From positions 372,001 to 436,000 of the forward strand of contig NZ_JAHYBZ010000007.1 in assembly GCF_019430885.1 (NCBI RefSeq): a DNA stretch of 64,000 nt, given 5' to 3'. This document shows, piece by piece, positions 25,830 through 34,578 of the stretch. The position numbers and the translations under genes are program-made. Position 1 is the first letter of the stretch. Every line of letters begins with the position of its first letter. The stretch is from Roseomonas alba (GTDB lineage: Bacteria > Pseudomonadota > Alphaproteobacteria > Acetobacterales > Acetobacteraceae). The notes beneath the pieces are model-generated. The model made no database searches. It was not told the DNA's origin and was given only the letters and a program-made list of their open reading frames with translations.

Positions 25830-28799
25830 TCAGGGCGGCGACGCACCCGAGCCGGACCCCTTATCGGGCCGATAGGTGGCGGCAAAAATGTTGTCCGTGA
25901 GGAATTTCCGGAACGACGGGTCGTCCTGGAACATCTTGAAAAGCTCGACGTGGTCCGCGACGAGGTCGTTCATCGCCCGTTGGAGAGCTGCGTCATGCTC
26001 TATTCGGGCATTCTGCCGATCGGAGTTCCGGACCGCATTCTGGAAGGCCTTGTCCGCAGACACCTTGGCCGGCAACTCCTCGGTGATCACCTTCCGGATC
26101 TTGTCCCCGTCTTTCCAGTCGACGTTCCCAAACTGGTCGTTGAACGCCTGGATGATGTTGCTCAGTCGGTCCAGTTCGGGCTCTGGCTTTCGGCCGCCGC
26201 CACTGGTCGGCACTGGATCGACCTCGGCATCGGTGTCCGGCAAGGCCACAGCCATCGATGCCTGGACCTCAACCCGGTAGCTGTCCATGTCGACCGCCTC
26301 GAGGATGCCCTTCGATAGGTCTTCCTCCCGCGGCGCTGGCAGTTTCGGGATCAGGAAATTGAGGAAGGTGGCGAGCTTTTCCCACTCCGCATTGGTGTAC
26401 GGCAGGATGGACGCCAGAAAGCCGTAGGTCCGAACGAACGCCTTCGCCTTCCCCTTGAAGTCGACCTGTCCATCCTCATCCAGGTCGCTCAGGTATGTGG
26501 CGACGCAGGCATCCAGGATGGGGTCCAGAGCATCCCGTGGCGCGCCGGACAGGTAGCGGGCGACGAGGTCGTCCACCTGAGCCGCGTCGTACACCTGGTG
26601 GCCGTCGAGCGCGGCCTTCAGGTCGTGCAGCTTATTCGGGTCGGTCTGCTCGCTGAGGATCGTCGTGCGGTAGTAGGGCGCGAAGGACGCCTCGATCACG
26701 TCAGCATCGTTCTGGAAATCGAGCACGAACGTGTCGTGCTTCTTCGGGTGCGCACGGTTGAGCCGCGACAGGGTCTGCACCGCCTTTACCCCGGAGAGCG
26801 CCTTGTCCACGTACATCGTGTGAAGCAGGGGCTCATCGTAGCCCGTCTGGAACTTGTCGGCGCAGATCAGGAACCGATACGGGTCCTTCTGGATGCGCTC
26901 CTCGATGGCACTGCTCGGGAAGCCGTTCAGCGATGCCTCGGTGACCTTCTGCCCGCCATACTCATGCTCGCCCGAGAAGGCGACGATGGCCTGGTACGGG
27001 CTCTTCCGCTCCCGCAGGTAATCTCGGAACGCGTGAAAGTACTGGATCGCGCGCTGAATGCCCCCCGTCACCACCATCGCTCGCGCGTCACCACCAATTT
27101 TCCTTCGGGCGATGACCTGGTCGTGGAAGTGATCGACCATGATCTCCGCCTTCTGGCGGATCGCGTGCTCGTGCCCCTCGACGTAGCTGCGGAGCTTCTT
27201 CTTCGCCCGGTTGGAGTCGAATTCGGGGTCGTCCTCCACCGCCTTGGCCAGGCGGTAGTAGCTCCGGATGGGCGTGTACTGGGCCAGCACGTCCAGGATG
27301 AAACCTTCCTGGATGGCCTGCTTCATCGTATAGGTGTGGAAGGGGCGGTGCTTGGTGACGCCGCCTTCAGTGAACGGCGTGCCGAACACCTCCAGCGTCT
27401 TGTTCTTCGGCGTGGCCGTGAAGGCGAAGTAGCTGGCGTTGGGGAGGACCTTCCGCGATTCCATGATCCGGTTGATCGTGTCCTCGACCGTCTCGTCCTC
27501 TTCCTGCCCCTCGCCGCCAGCGCCCGAGAGGGCGATGTTCATCTTGGCAGAGGTGCGGCCGCCCTGGCTGGAATGTGCCTCGTCGATGATGATGGCGAAG
27601 CGCTTGCCACGATGCTCATCGCCGATCTCGTCGAGGATCACCGGGAACTTCTGCACCGTCGTGATGACGATCTTCTTGCCCGTCTTCAGGAATTCGCGCA
27701 GCGCGCCGGACCGATCGGCATGCCCGACAACCGATGCCACCTGAGCGAACTGCTTGATCGTGTCCCGGATCTGCTTGTCGAGCAGCCGCCGATCGGTCAC
27801 GACGATTGCGGTGTCGAATGCCAGGCGCCCCGCATGCTCCAACCCGACCAACTGATGCGCGAGCCAGGCGATAGAGTTGCTCTTGCCGCTGCCGGCCGAG
27901 TGCTGGATCAGGTAACGCCGCCCGACACCGTGATCCCCGGCGTGGCGCAGCAGTTCCCGCACCACGTCGAGCTGATGGTAGCGGGGGAACACCTGGCGCG
28001 GAGGCTTCTTCTTGCCGTGCTCGTCCCGCTCCTCGACGATCTGAGCGTAGTTCTCCAGGATCTCGGTCAGGCGCGGCTTGGTCAGCATGTCGCGCCACAG
28101 GTAGTCGGTCTTCAACCCGGCTCGGTTGGGCGGATTCCCGGCTCCATCGTTCCAGCCCTTGTTGAAGGGCAGGAACCAAGACTCCTTCCCCTTCAGATGG
28201 GTGCACATCCGAACCTCGGCATCGTCCACGGCGAAGTGGACGACGCAGCGCCCGAACTTGAACAGCGCCTCCCGCGGATCGCGGTCGCGCTTGAACTGTT
28301 CGACCGCGTCCGCGACGGTCTGCTTCGTCAGGCTGTTCTTGAGCTCGAAGGTGGAGATCGGCAGTCCGTTGATGAAGGTCGCCATGTCGAGCGACTGCGC
28401 ACCGCCATCCTTGGCGTAGCGCAGCTGCCGCGTGACGCTGAAGATGTTCGCGACGTGCAGCTCGACGGCCTTGGCATTCGCGGCCGAGGGCGTGCCGAAG
28501 AACAGCTCGACGGAGACAGGGCCGTCCTTCACCCCGCTGCGAAGCACGTCGATCACACCGCGCTTCGCAACTTCGCCCTGCAGGCGATGGAGAAACTTGA
28601 GGCGCTTGGCCTCATCCTCCAGCCCAAGCTGCGTGACCGCCTCGGGCTGTGTGGCTCGGAGGAACGCCAGGAGCTTCGGCACATCCACCGCGTGGTCGCG
28701 GTCGTAGTCCTTGGGGTCGCCGAGCACATAGCCGGCGTCATCGACCAGCGATCGCGCGATGAGCGCTTCGAGGCCCTTCTCGCTGGTGTCGGTACTCAC
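25830..28799 (-). CDS. hsdR: Type I restriction enzyme subunit R
   Basis: A 989-residue HsdR, the ATP-dependent translocase and nuclease of a type I restriction-modification complex. The N-terminal nuclease domain has the D...E-x-K arrangement (FELKN, Glu152 and Lys154). The helicase motor follows: Walker A HSAGSGKS at 300-307, DEAH in IIDEAHSSQGGRTS, the TATP-like FAFTATP, and GYDEPLLHTMYVD with LSRLNRAHP of the second RecA fold. Length and order are normal and nothing is missing. Its ATG overlaps the darG stop by four bases, so its synthesis is coupled to the antitoxin gene. It needs HsdM and HsdS, encoded upstream in the same operon. Confidence 0.95.
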   Translation of the reverse strand: MSTDTSEKGLEALIARSLVDDAGYVLGDPKDYDRDHAVDVPKLLAFLRATQPEAVTQLGLEDEAKRLKFLHRLQGEVAKRGVIDVLRSGVKDGPVSVELFFGTPSAANAKAVELHVANIFSVTRQLRYAKDGGAQSLDMATFINGLPISTFELKNSLTKQTVADAVEQFKRDRDPREALFKFGRCVVHFAVDDAEVRMCTHLKGKESWFLPFNKGWNDGAGNPPNRAGLKTDYLWRDMLTKPRLTEILENYAQIVEERDEHGKKKPPRQVFPRYHQLDVVRELLRHAGDHGVGRRYLIQHSAGSGKSNSIAWLAHQLVGLEHAGRLAFDTAIVVTDRRLLDKQIRDTIKQFAQVASVVGHADRSGALREFLKTGKKIVITTVQKFPVILDEIGDEHRGKRFAIIIDEAHSSQGGRTSAKMNIALSGAGGEGQEEDETVEDTINRIMESRKVLPNASYFAFTATPKNKTLEVFGTPFTEGGVTKHRPFHTYTMKQAIQEGFILDVLAQYTPIRSYYRLAKAVEDDPEFDSNRAKKKLRSYVEGHEHAIRQKAEIMVDHFHDQVIARRKIGGDARAMVVTGGIQRAIQYFHAFRDYLRERKSPYQAIVAFSGEHEYGGQKVTEASLNGFPSSAIEERIQKDPYRFLICADKFQTGYDEPLLHTMYVDKALSGVKAVQTLSRLNRAHPKKHDTFVLDFQNDADVIEASFAPYYRTTILSEQTDPNKLHDLKAALDGHQVYDAAQVDDLVARYLSGAPRDALDPILDACVATYLSDLDEDGQVDFKGKAKAFVRTYGFLASILPYTNAEWEKLATFLNFLIPKLPAPREEDLSKGILEAVDMDSYRVEVQASMAVALPDTDAEVDPVPTSGGGRKPEPELDRLSNIIQAFNDQFGNVDWKDGDKIRKVITEELPAKVSADKAFQNAVRNSDRQNARIEHDAALQRAMNDLVADHVELFKMFQDDPSFRKFLTDNIFAATYRPDKGSGSGASPP

Positions 28800-29857
28800 G
28801 CCGCGGGCGTGGTCACGCGGCCCGGCAGCCAGCCCTGACCGGCCAGCGTGTCGAGCGCCAGGCCGATCTGCCGCGGCGAGAAGCGGCGCTTCCGCTCACC
28901 CCAGCCATGCACACGAACGACGATGTCCGCCGGCGTCGCGTCCGGGGCATCCTTGGCGACCCAGTGCACGGTAGAGAGTAGCTCCAGCCCGAACGGCGTC
29001 TCGAAGCCCTGGACGAGCGCAGCCACGCGATCGAAATGCGCCCGCGTCGCCTCCTCTCCTTCGAGGAAGGTCATGGCGTCATCCACGGCACCCGGCACGA
29101 GGGTGAGCTGCTTGTCCGGGGCGTCGCCGCCGTCACGGTAGCCCGCAACCAGATGCCCCTCGACCTGGGCGAGGACATTGCCGAGGTTCTCGGCGAAGGG
29201 GCCGTAGGGCGCCTTGGCATAGCGCAGGCGCAGGGGCTGCCCGGCCTCCTGCATGAAGTACATGAGCTTGTGCACTTCCAGCAGCGTCACGAACGGGTCC
29301 ATCAGGCCGCCCAGATAGCGGTGCATCAGCCCGACCAGCGCAGCCCGGCCGGCGGTCATCGGCGGGACCTTGCTCGAGGCCATGCCGCGGCCATCCACGG
29401 GGGCGCCGGCGGGCTCGAACAGAATGACCTCGAGATCGTTGATGCCGCGCAGCGCCTCGACGATGCGCGGCTTGACGTCGCGCCACTCCAAGCCGCCAAG
29501 GCCACTGCCCAGCGGCGGGATGGCGATGGAGCGGATGCCCCGCGCCCGGATCTCGGTGGCCAGGGCGACGAGCCCGCTCTCGATGTCCTCGATCCGGCTA
29601 TTGCCGCGCCAGTGGCGTTTAGTGGGGAAGTTGATGATCCAGCGCGGCCGGGTCAGCTGTCCGACCTCGACGACAAACATCTGGCCAGGCTGCACGTCGC
29701 CCCGGTCGCACGCGGCCTTGTAGGCTTTGAAATTCTCCGGGAAGGCATTCTTGAACTGAAGTGCCACGCCGCGGCCCATTATGCCCACGCAGTTCACGGT
29801 GTTCACCAGCGCCTCGGCCGGCTCGGCGAGGAGGTCTCCGATTTTGCTGGTGATCAT
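28796..29857 (-). CDS. darG: DarG antitoxin: DNA ADP-ribosyl glycohydrolase
   Basis: A 353-residue protein. Residues 1-150 are a macrodomain of the DarG/TARG1 type: VNTVNCVGIMGRGVALQFK (19-37), catalytic lysine in NFPTKRHWR (Lys80) and PPLGSGLGGL (114-123). The C-terminal part (about 165-350, with VHKLMYFMQEAGQPLRLRY) matches the domain that binds and blocks DarT. DarG removes ADP-ribose from thymidine in DNA and neutralises the toxin. It starts 16 bases after darT and overlaps hsdR by four bases. Both domains and the catalytic lysine are intact, so the antitoxin should work. Confidence 0.93.
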   Translation of the reverse strand: MITSKIGDLLAEPAEALVNTVNCVGIMGRGVALQFKNAFPENFKAYKAACDRGDVQPGQMFVVEVGQLTRPRWIINFPTKRHWRGNSRIEDIESGLVALATEIRARGIRSIAIPPLGSGLGGLEWRDVKPRIVEALRGINDLEVILFEPAGAPVDGRGMASSKVPPMTAGRAALVGLMHRYLGGLMDPFVTLLEVHKLMYFMQEAGQPLRLRYAKAPYGPFAENLGNVLAQVEGHLVAGYRDGGDAPDKQLTLVPGAVDDAMTFLEGEEATRAHFDRVAALVQGFETPFGLELLSTVHWVAKDAPDATPADIVVRVHGWGERKRRFSPRQIGLALDTLAGQGWLPGRVTTPAA

Positions 29858-29873
29858 CCGATTCTCCTCCGCA

Positions 29874-30524
29874 TCAGTAGTACCAGTCCGTCCGGACCTG
29901 AACAGGCGGCATGTGGTCCGCGCCGTCCAGTATTTCCCTCACGCGCTTCTGCATATCGATGGTCCGAACGCCGATCCTCTCGACAAGAGACCACGGGAAG
30001 CGTTCGTGGACGAGAAATTCAGCCTGCTTGCCTTCCTTCACATCGGATGAGCGGAAATCCGTGGCCTGGACCGCCGTCCAGTTGATATCGCTGAGCTGGC
30101 TCAAGTCTTTCCTGAACGACTGATAGTTCGCGCCGGCATTCCCAAGCGAGAAGGCCCACCGTCGCCCCACCTTGTCCGCGCGCTCCACCACGGTGTGGAG
30201 GTCCGCTTCAAGCGTGACGATAGGGACTTGGCCGCCCCGGTAATCGAGCCCCGGCGCGTTCCCCATATATAGCAAGTAGAGCATGATCGAGCGAGGACAA
30301 AAGTAGAACGGAACGTAGTCCCCGACATAGGTCTTCGGGTGGCAGGTAACCGGCAGCGTGAGCCGGCGGTCCTTGATCCCCTGCATGCCGATGACCGTTC
30401 CGGCACCGGCGCGCGCCCTGATGGCGGCATCGCTGTAGAGCCGCTTGTTCGCCACCACTGAGGCAAGCCGGTCCACATGCAGGATGTGGTAGATCTTCGG
30501 CTTCGCTGGCGGTGCAGCCGTCAT
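29874..30524 (-). CDS. darT: DarT toxin: DNA thymidine ADP-ribosyltransferase
   Basis: A 216-residue DarT (DUF4433). The NAD-binding region shows KIYHILHVDRLASVV with His13, a basic DRR at 52-54, YVGDYVPFYFCPRSIMLYL (66-84), and the catalytic glutamate in QAEFLV (Glu169). DarT transfers ADP-ribose from NAD to thymidine in single-stranded DNA, stalling replication; DarTG systems can abort phage infection. The length is normal and the key residues are present. Its ATG overlaps the hsdS stop by four bases, so the toxin is translated only in step with the specificity subunit. Base composition is less extreme than in neighbouring core genes. Confidence 0.92.
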   Translation of the reverse strand: MTAAPPAKPKIYHILHVDRLASVVANKRLYSDAAIRARAGAGTVIGMQGIKDRRLTLPVTCHPKTYVGDYVPFYFCPRSIMLYLLYMGNAPGLDYRGGQVPIVTLEADLHTVVERADKVGRRWAFSLGNAGANYQSFRKDLSQLSDINWTAVQATDFRSSDVKEGKQAEFLVHERFPWSLVERIGVRTIDMQKRVREILDGADHMPPVQVRTDWYY

Positions 30525-31939
30525 TCATCGACCTCGGCAAGCGCCACGTCGGCATTGTCCTCGTCGTCGGCATCCTCGGCTGTCGTTGCCTCCTCATCCT
30601 CCAAAGGCGGAGCCTCGCCGTCGCTCTCGTCGGCGAGCATCGCCAAGGCTGCGGCGCGGACGTCGAGCTTCCCGGTAACTGCGTCGGCAATCAGGCGCTC
30701 CCGGTACTCCTCGACCAACTTGATCTCTCTAACGAGCTTTTCAGCTGCGGCATTGATCTCGCCCAGCACACGGTCGAGGTGGTTGGCGATCGCCTCTTGC
30801 TCGTCGGGCGGCGGTACGGGGACCTCAATCGCGCCGAGTTCGGGCTTCGTCACGTGCACCAGGCCGATGATGCCGTGCGCGTTATCCTCGACCCGCTTGG
30901 TGACTGCGCGCAGGGCGTAGAAGAAAAACCGGCGATGAAGCGAGAAGCTCTCCAGCTTGAAGATGTGCTGGTTGAGGTATGCGGGGAAGGCCCGATCCCA
31001 TTCAAAGGAACCGAATGACGTCCCGCGGTTGCCTGACCAAGCGAACAGTAGGTCTCCCGGCTGAATCAGCAGTCGCTCTGGAAGGTCCGCCCGATCTGTG
31101 TAGTTGAACTGGTCGCTCCCGTTGAGGTTCTCGATGCGGATGATCGGTGTACCCGCGTCCTTCCAATCCGAGGGCTTGAACGCAATGCCATTGGAGAAGC
31201 GGGTCAGGTATTTCAGCCGCTTCAACTGCCAATGCGACGGGATCAGCGGGACCGAGTCGAGCGGCGTTGCCTTCATGGCCGCGGCCGGATTGACGCCCCG
31301 CGTTACGGCGTCGTTGATAATGCCCTGACGGCGCTCCTTCAGCACAGCAAGCATGCGGCGTCGGTTCCGGATCAGACGTGTCGTCAGCCGCCCGTGCGCG
31401 TCAAGGTGATCAGCAAGGCGTCGCTGCTCTTCGGGTGGCGGGAAGGGAATAGCCGTTGCCCCGAACCGATCCGTGTAAAGTCGTAGGAAGCCTGCGGTCC
31501 CGGTTCCAAGGCCCTTCGACTGCCGTCGGAATTCGGCGCCAAGCTCGCGGGTCTGCATGAGGTAGACGAGGAAACGAGGGTCGGCCGGGCATAAGGGTTG
31601 AAAGACCGCGTAGTCCGGGCTGACCAAGCCATCGCGCGTGGAGAATGCCATCATACCGCTCGAAGCGCGCATGCGGTTCAGTACGAACTGACCAGCCTGG
31701 ACACGCTTGAAGCCGATCACGTCCGAGGCATCGATCGGCTTCTTCGAGACGTCTTTATGTGGGACCAAGCCCCGGAATTGCCGGAGAGACAGCAGAACTT
31801 CTTCGCCGGTCTCGGTCCGGTCGACCACCTCACGAAAGACATACTTCAAGCGCCGAACATCCCACTGGCTCGGCACTCGTGGCAGCCAAGCAAGGCTGCT
31901 CTCACGATATTCTGGATAAGGCGATAGCTTCGACCCCAT
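30521..31939 (-). CDS. hsdS: Type I restriction-modification specificity subunit S
   Basis: A 472-residue HsdS with two target-recognition domains, about 1-170 and 225-400. Each closes with the conserved-region motif (IPFPPPEEQRRLADHLDAHG and VPVPPPDEQEAIANHLDRV) leading into a helical spacer, so it should recognise a bipartite DNA site. The C-terminal 45 residues are strongly acidic (EDEEATTAEDADDEDNAD), an unusual tail. It starts three bases after hsdM and runs into darT with a four-base overlap. The target sequence cannot be predicted from the protein. Confidence 0.93.
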   Translation of the reverse strand: MGSKLSPYPEYRESSLAWLPRVPSQWDVRRLKYVFREVVDRTETGEEVLLSLRQFRGLVPHKDVSKKPIDASDVIGFKRVQAGQFVLNRMRASSGMMAFSTRDGLVSPDYAVFQPLCPADPRFLVYLMQTRELGAEFRRQSKGLGTGTAGFLRLYTDRFGATAIPFPPPEEQRRLADHLDAHGRLTTRLIRNRRRMLAVLKERRQGIINDAVTRGVNPAAAMKATPLDSVPLIPSHWQLKRLKYLTRFSNGIAFKPSDWKDAGTPIIRIENLNGSDQFNYTDRADLPERLLIQPGDLLFAWSGNRGTSFGSFEWDRAFPAYLNQHIFKLESFSLHRRFFFYALRAVTKRVEDNAHGIIGLVHVTKPELGAIEVPVPPPDEQEAIANHLDRVLGEINAAAEKLVREIKLVEEYRERLIADAVTGKLDVRAAALAMLADESDGEAPPLEDEEATTAEDADDEDNADVALAEVDE

Positions 31940-31942
31940 GGT

Positions 31943-34105
31943 TCAGGCCGCGCTAACGACCTGGCGTAGCAGGTCCGCGGCTTCCCGCTCCAGCGCCAGA
32001 ATGTCTTGCTCGATCGCAGCCAGGTCGCGCAACGGCTTCGGCTGATGGAAGTGGCGCGTGAAGGAGATTTCGTAGCCGATCTCCGTCCGGTCCTCGTCCA
32101 CCCAGGCATCCTCCGCGTGCGGCAGCACCTCGCGTCGGATGAAGGCCTCAATGCCGCCCTCCTCCAGGAAGGGCACCTGCTCCGTGTCGCGCAGCTCGGG
32201 GTCGGGCTCGTACTCCACCACGACCGTGCGGCCACCCAGCTTCTGCTGGTAGCGGCCGTGCAGCGCTTCCTGCTCTGGCTCGGTGCCGGGCTTGGGCTTC
32301 GACTGCTTGCGAATGACCGGCGCCGCCTTCGGGTCGCGCCGCCCGAGCACGGCCAGCAGCAGCTTTTCCCGCTTGGCGGTCAGGGATTCGTCCTTCGCCG
32401 CGGCCGCGGTGCGGATCGTCGCGAGCACGGCGTTGATGTCCAGGTGGGGACCGGCGCCGAGCGTCGGCGCCACTGCGTCAACGAGGTCAGCGAGCGCCTC
32501 GTCCTTCGCCGCCACCGCGGCGCGACGCAGGCTGCGCAGCGAGGCATCATCAAGCCGTGCGGCCAGCCGGAGCGGACGCTCCACAACCACCTTCCAATAG
32601 CCGAAGGAAGCGTTCGGCAGCACCTTGGTGCGCACACGCCGCACCTCACCCGCTGCTGCCGGCTCCGGCAGATTGGCTTGGCTGAGAAAGACGTCGGAGA
32701 CCTCTCGGATGTCGTCCGGCCCCATCTCGCAATTCTTCTTCCCGAGGTTGCGGCGTAGCGGGCGGGAGCATGCCGTCGCGTCGATCAGCTGCACCAAGCC
32801 TCGTCGCTCATCGGCCTTGCGGTTGCTCAGCACCCAGACGTAGGTCGCGATGCCCGTGTTGTAGAAGATGCCCTCCGGCAGGGCGACGATGGCTTCTAGC
32901 CAGTCGTTCTCGATCACCCAGCGGCGGATGTTGCTCTCGCCAGATCCCGCATCACCCGTGAACAACGATGAGCCGTTGTGCACCTCGGCGATTCGGCTGC
33001 CGAGCGGCGTGCTGCGCTTCATCTTCGCCAGCTTGTTGGCCAGGAACATCAGCTGCCCGTCCGAGGAGCGCGTGACGAGGCTGAATTCAGCGTCACCGCC
33101 ATGCTGGATGACGAAGCGCGGGTCCTTCAGATCCTTCTTGCCGCCCATCCGCTCGAGGTCGGTCTTCCAGCTTTTGCCGTAGGGTGGGTTGGACAGCATG
33201 AAGTCAAATTCGAGCGAGGGGAACGCATCTGACGAGAGCGTGGAGCCGTGCTGGATGCGCTCCGCTTCGGCCCCCTCGCCCTTCAGCAGCAGGTCGGCTT
33301 TGCTGATGGCGTAGGTCTCGGCGTTCACCTCCTGGCCGAAGAGATGCGTGCTGATCTCCTTGCCATGATCTGCAGCGAGCTTGGTCAGCGCCTCTTCCGC
33401 GACCGTCAACATGCCGCCCGTTCCGCAGGCGGCGTCATAGATGAGATAGGTGCCGGACTCGATGCGCTCTGCGACAGGGAGGAAGATGAGGTTCGCCATC
33501 AGCTCGATGACGTCGCGCGGCGTGAAGTGCTCGCCAGCCTCCTCATTATTGTCCTCGTTGAAGCGACGAATTAGCTCCTCGAAGATCGTCCCCATGCTGT
33601 GGTTGTCGAGACCAGGCACACGCACCCGGCCGTCCTCATCCTTCACCGGATAGGGGGAGAGGTTGACGGATGGATGGAGGAACTTGTCGATGAGGGGGCC
33701 GAGCGCATCGGCTTCGACCAGCGTGTCGATCTGGTTCCGGAACTTGAACTTGGTCAGGATGTCCTGGACGTTCGGCGAGAAGCCATCGAGGTAGGCGGTG
33801 AAGTCGGCCTTCAGCTGCTGCTGGCGCGTTTTCGCGGTGAGGTCGCGCAGCGTGAAGGGCGAGATGTTGTAGAAGGCCTCGCCGGCCACCTGCTTCAGGG
33901 GCTGGTCCTGGTCCCGGACTCCGTTCTCGTCAAGAAACGCCTTGCGGGCGAGAACCGCTTCCTTCTTCGGTTCAAGTATCGCGTCAAGCCGGCGAATGAC
34001 CGTCATCGGCAGGATGACGTCACGGTACTTTCCGCGGACATAAACGTCCCGGAGAACGTCGTCGGCGATTCCCCAAATGAAGTTCGAGATATTCAACCCG
34101 CTCAA
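31943..34105 (-). CDS. hsdM: Type I DNA methyltransferase subunit M
   Basis: A 720-residue HsdM adenine methyltransferase. The N-terminal helical HsdM domain (about 8-150) precedes the catalytic domain with the AdoMet motif DAACGTGG (224-231) and the catalytic SNPPYG (305-310). The last 200 residues are an extension with helical, charged repeats. I start at TTG, before SGLNISNFIWG, because GAGGGGG lies just upstream and family similarity begins there; the longer ATG frame adds 58 residues of shadow sequence overlapping the upstream gene. It methylates host DNA and, with HsdS and HsdR, forms the restriction complex. Confidence 0.92.
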   Translation of the reverse strand: MSGLNISNFIWGIADDVLRDVYVRGKYRDVILPMTVIRRLDAILEPKKEAVLARKAFLDENGVRDQDQPLKQVAGEAFYNISPFTLRDLTAKTRQQQLKADFTAYLDGFSPNVQDILTKFKFRNQIDTLVEADALGPLIDKFLHPSVNLSPYPVKDEDGRVRVPGLDNHSMGTIFEELIRRFNEDNNEEAGEHFTPRDVIELMANLIFLPVAERIESGTYLIYDAACGTGGMLTVAEEALTKLAADHGKEISTHLFGQEVNAETYAISKADLLLKGEGAEAERIQHGSTLSSDAFPSLEFDFMLSNPPYGKSWKTDLERMGGKKDLKDPRFVIQHGGDAEFSLVTRSSDGQLMFLANKLAKMKRSTPLGSRIAEVHNGSSLFTGDAGSGESNIRRWVIENDWLEAIVALPEGIFYNTGIATYVWVLSNRKADERRGLVQLIDATACSRPLRRNLGKKNCEMGPDDIREVSDVFLSQANLPEPAAAGEVRRVRTKVLPNASFGYWKVVVERPLRLAARLDDASLRSLRRAAVAAKDEALADLVDAVAPTLGAGPHLDINAVLATIRTAAAAKDESLTAKREKLLLAVLGRRDPKAAPVIRKQSKPKPGTEPEQEALHGRYQQKLGGRTVVVEYEPDPELRDTEQVPFLEEGGIEAFIRREVLPHAEDAWVDEDRTEIGYEISFTRHFHQPKPLRDLAAIEQDILALEREAADLLRQVVSAA

Positions 34106-34158
34106 GAATTCCCCCTCTTGCCGCAAGTCCCAGAGGGTGCCGCAGCCGATGCGGCACC

Positions 34159-34578
34159 TTAGCCTCTTGCCCTGGTCTCCCGCAACGAAGGCGGCCTGCT
34201 CCCCGCGGCCAAGGCGCTGGCCTGCTCGTGCCAGGATGCCGGGAAGGGCCGAAGCAGAGTTGGCAGGCCGACGTCGCACCGGCCCTCCAGGATCGCCTCG
34301 ACCAGCTCCGGCGCCAGCAGCGTCAGGCTGAGGAGCTTCCCCAGGAAGGACCGATCCATCTTCTCGGCCGCCGCCAACTCGGTCAGCGACCCGTGGAGGC
34401 CCTGGTCAAGCATGCGCTGGTAGCGATGCGCCCTGGCTATTGCCTTCACCAGGGCAGGGTCGGCGCGGGTGGTGGTCGAAGACGAAACCTGCGAATCGGG
34501 CATCACGACCGTCTTCCTGCCCGGCCGGTGCCGGATGGCCAGCGGCACCCGGACCGTGATGCTGGTCGCCGTGGTCAT
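34159..34578 (-). CDS. HTH-like protein of the recombinase operon
   Basis: A 139-residue protein with a helix-turn-helix-like core at about 40-100 (LVKAIARAHRYQRMLDQG, then SLTELAAAEKMDRSFLGKLL and SLTLLAPELVEAILEGR). Relatives occur next to serine recombinases in alphaproteobacterial prophages and islands. It may be a recombination directionality factor or repressor; neither is shown. Its start overlaps the recombinase stop by four bases, and hsdM starts 53 bases downstream, tying the restriction operon to the recombinase genes. Confidence 0.72.
   Translation of the reverse strand: MTTATSITVRVPLAIRHRPGRKTVVMPDSQVSSSTTTRADPALVKAIARAHRYQRMLDQGLHGSLTELAAAEKMDRSFLGKLLSLTLLAPELVEAILEGRCDVGLPTLLRPFPASWHEQASALAAGSRPPSLRETRARG

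Noticed and set aside
26598..28838. Long plus-strand open frame opposite hsdR
   Set aside because: Antisense shadow of the well-supported hsdR frame, with no recognisable domain.
34106..34279. ATG-initiated 58-residue extension of hsdM
   Set aside because: It overlaps the HTH gene on the same strand and reads as shadow sequence; the TTG with GAGGGGG upstream matches the family start.
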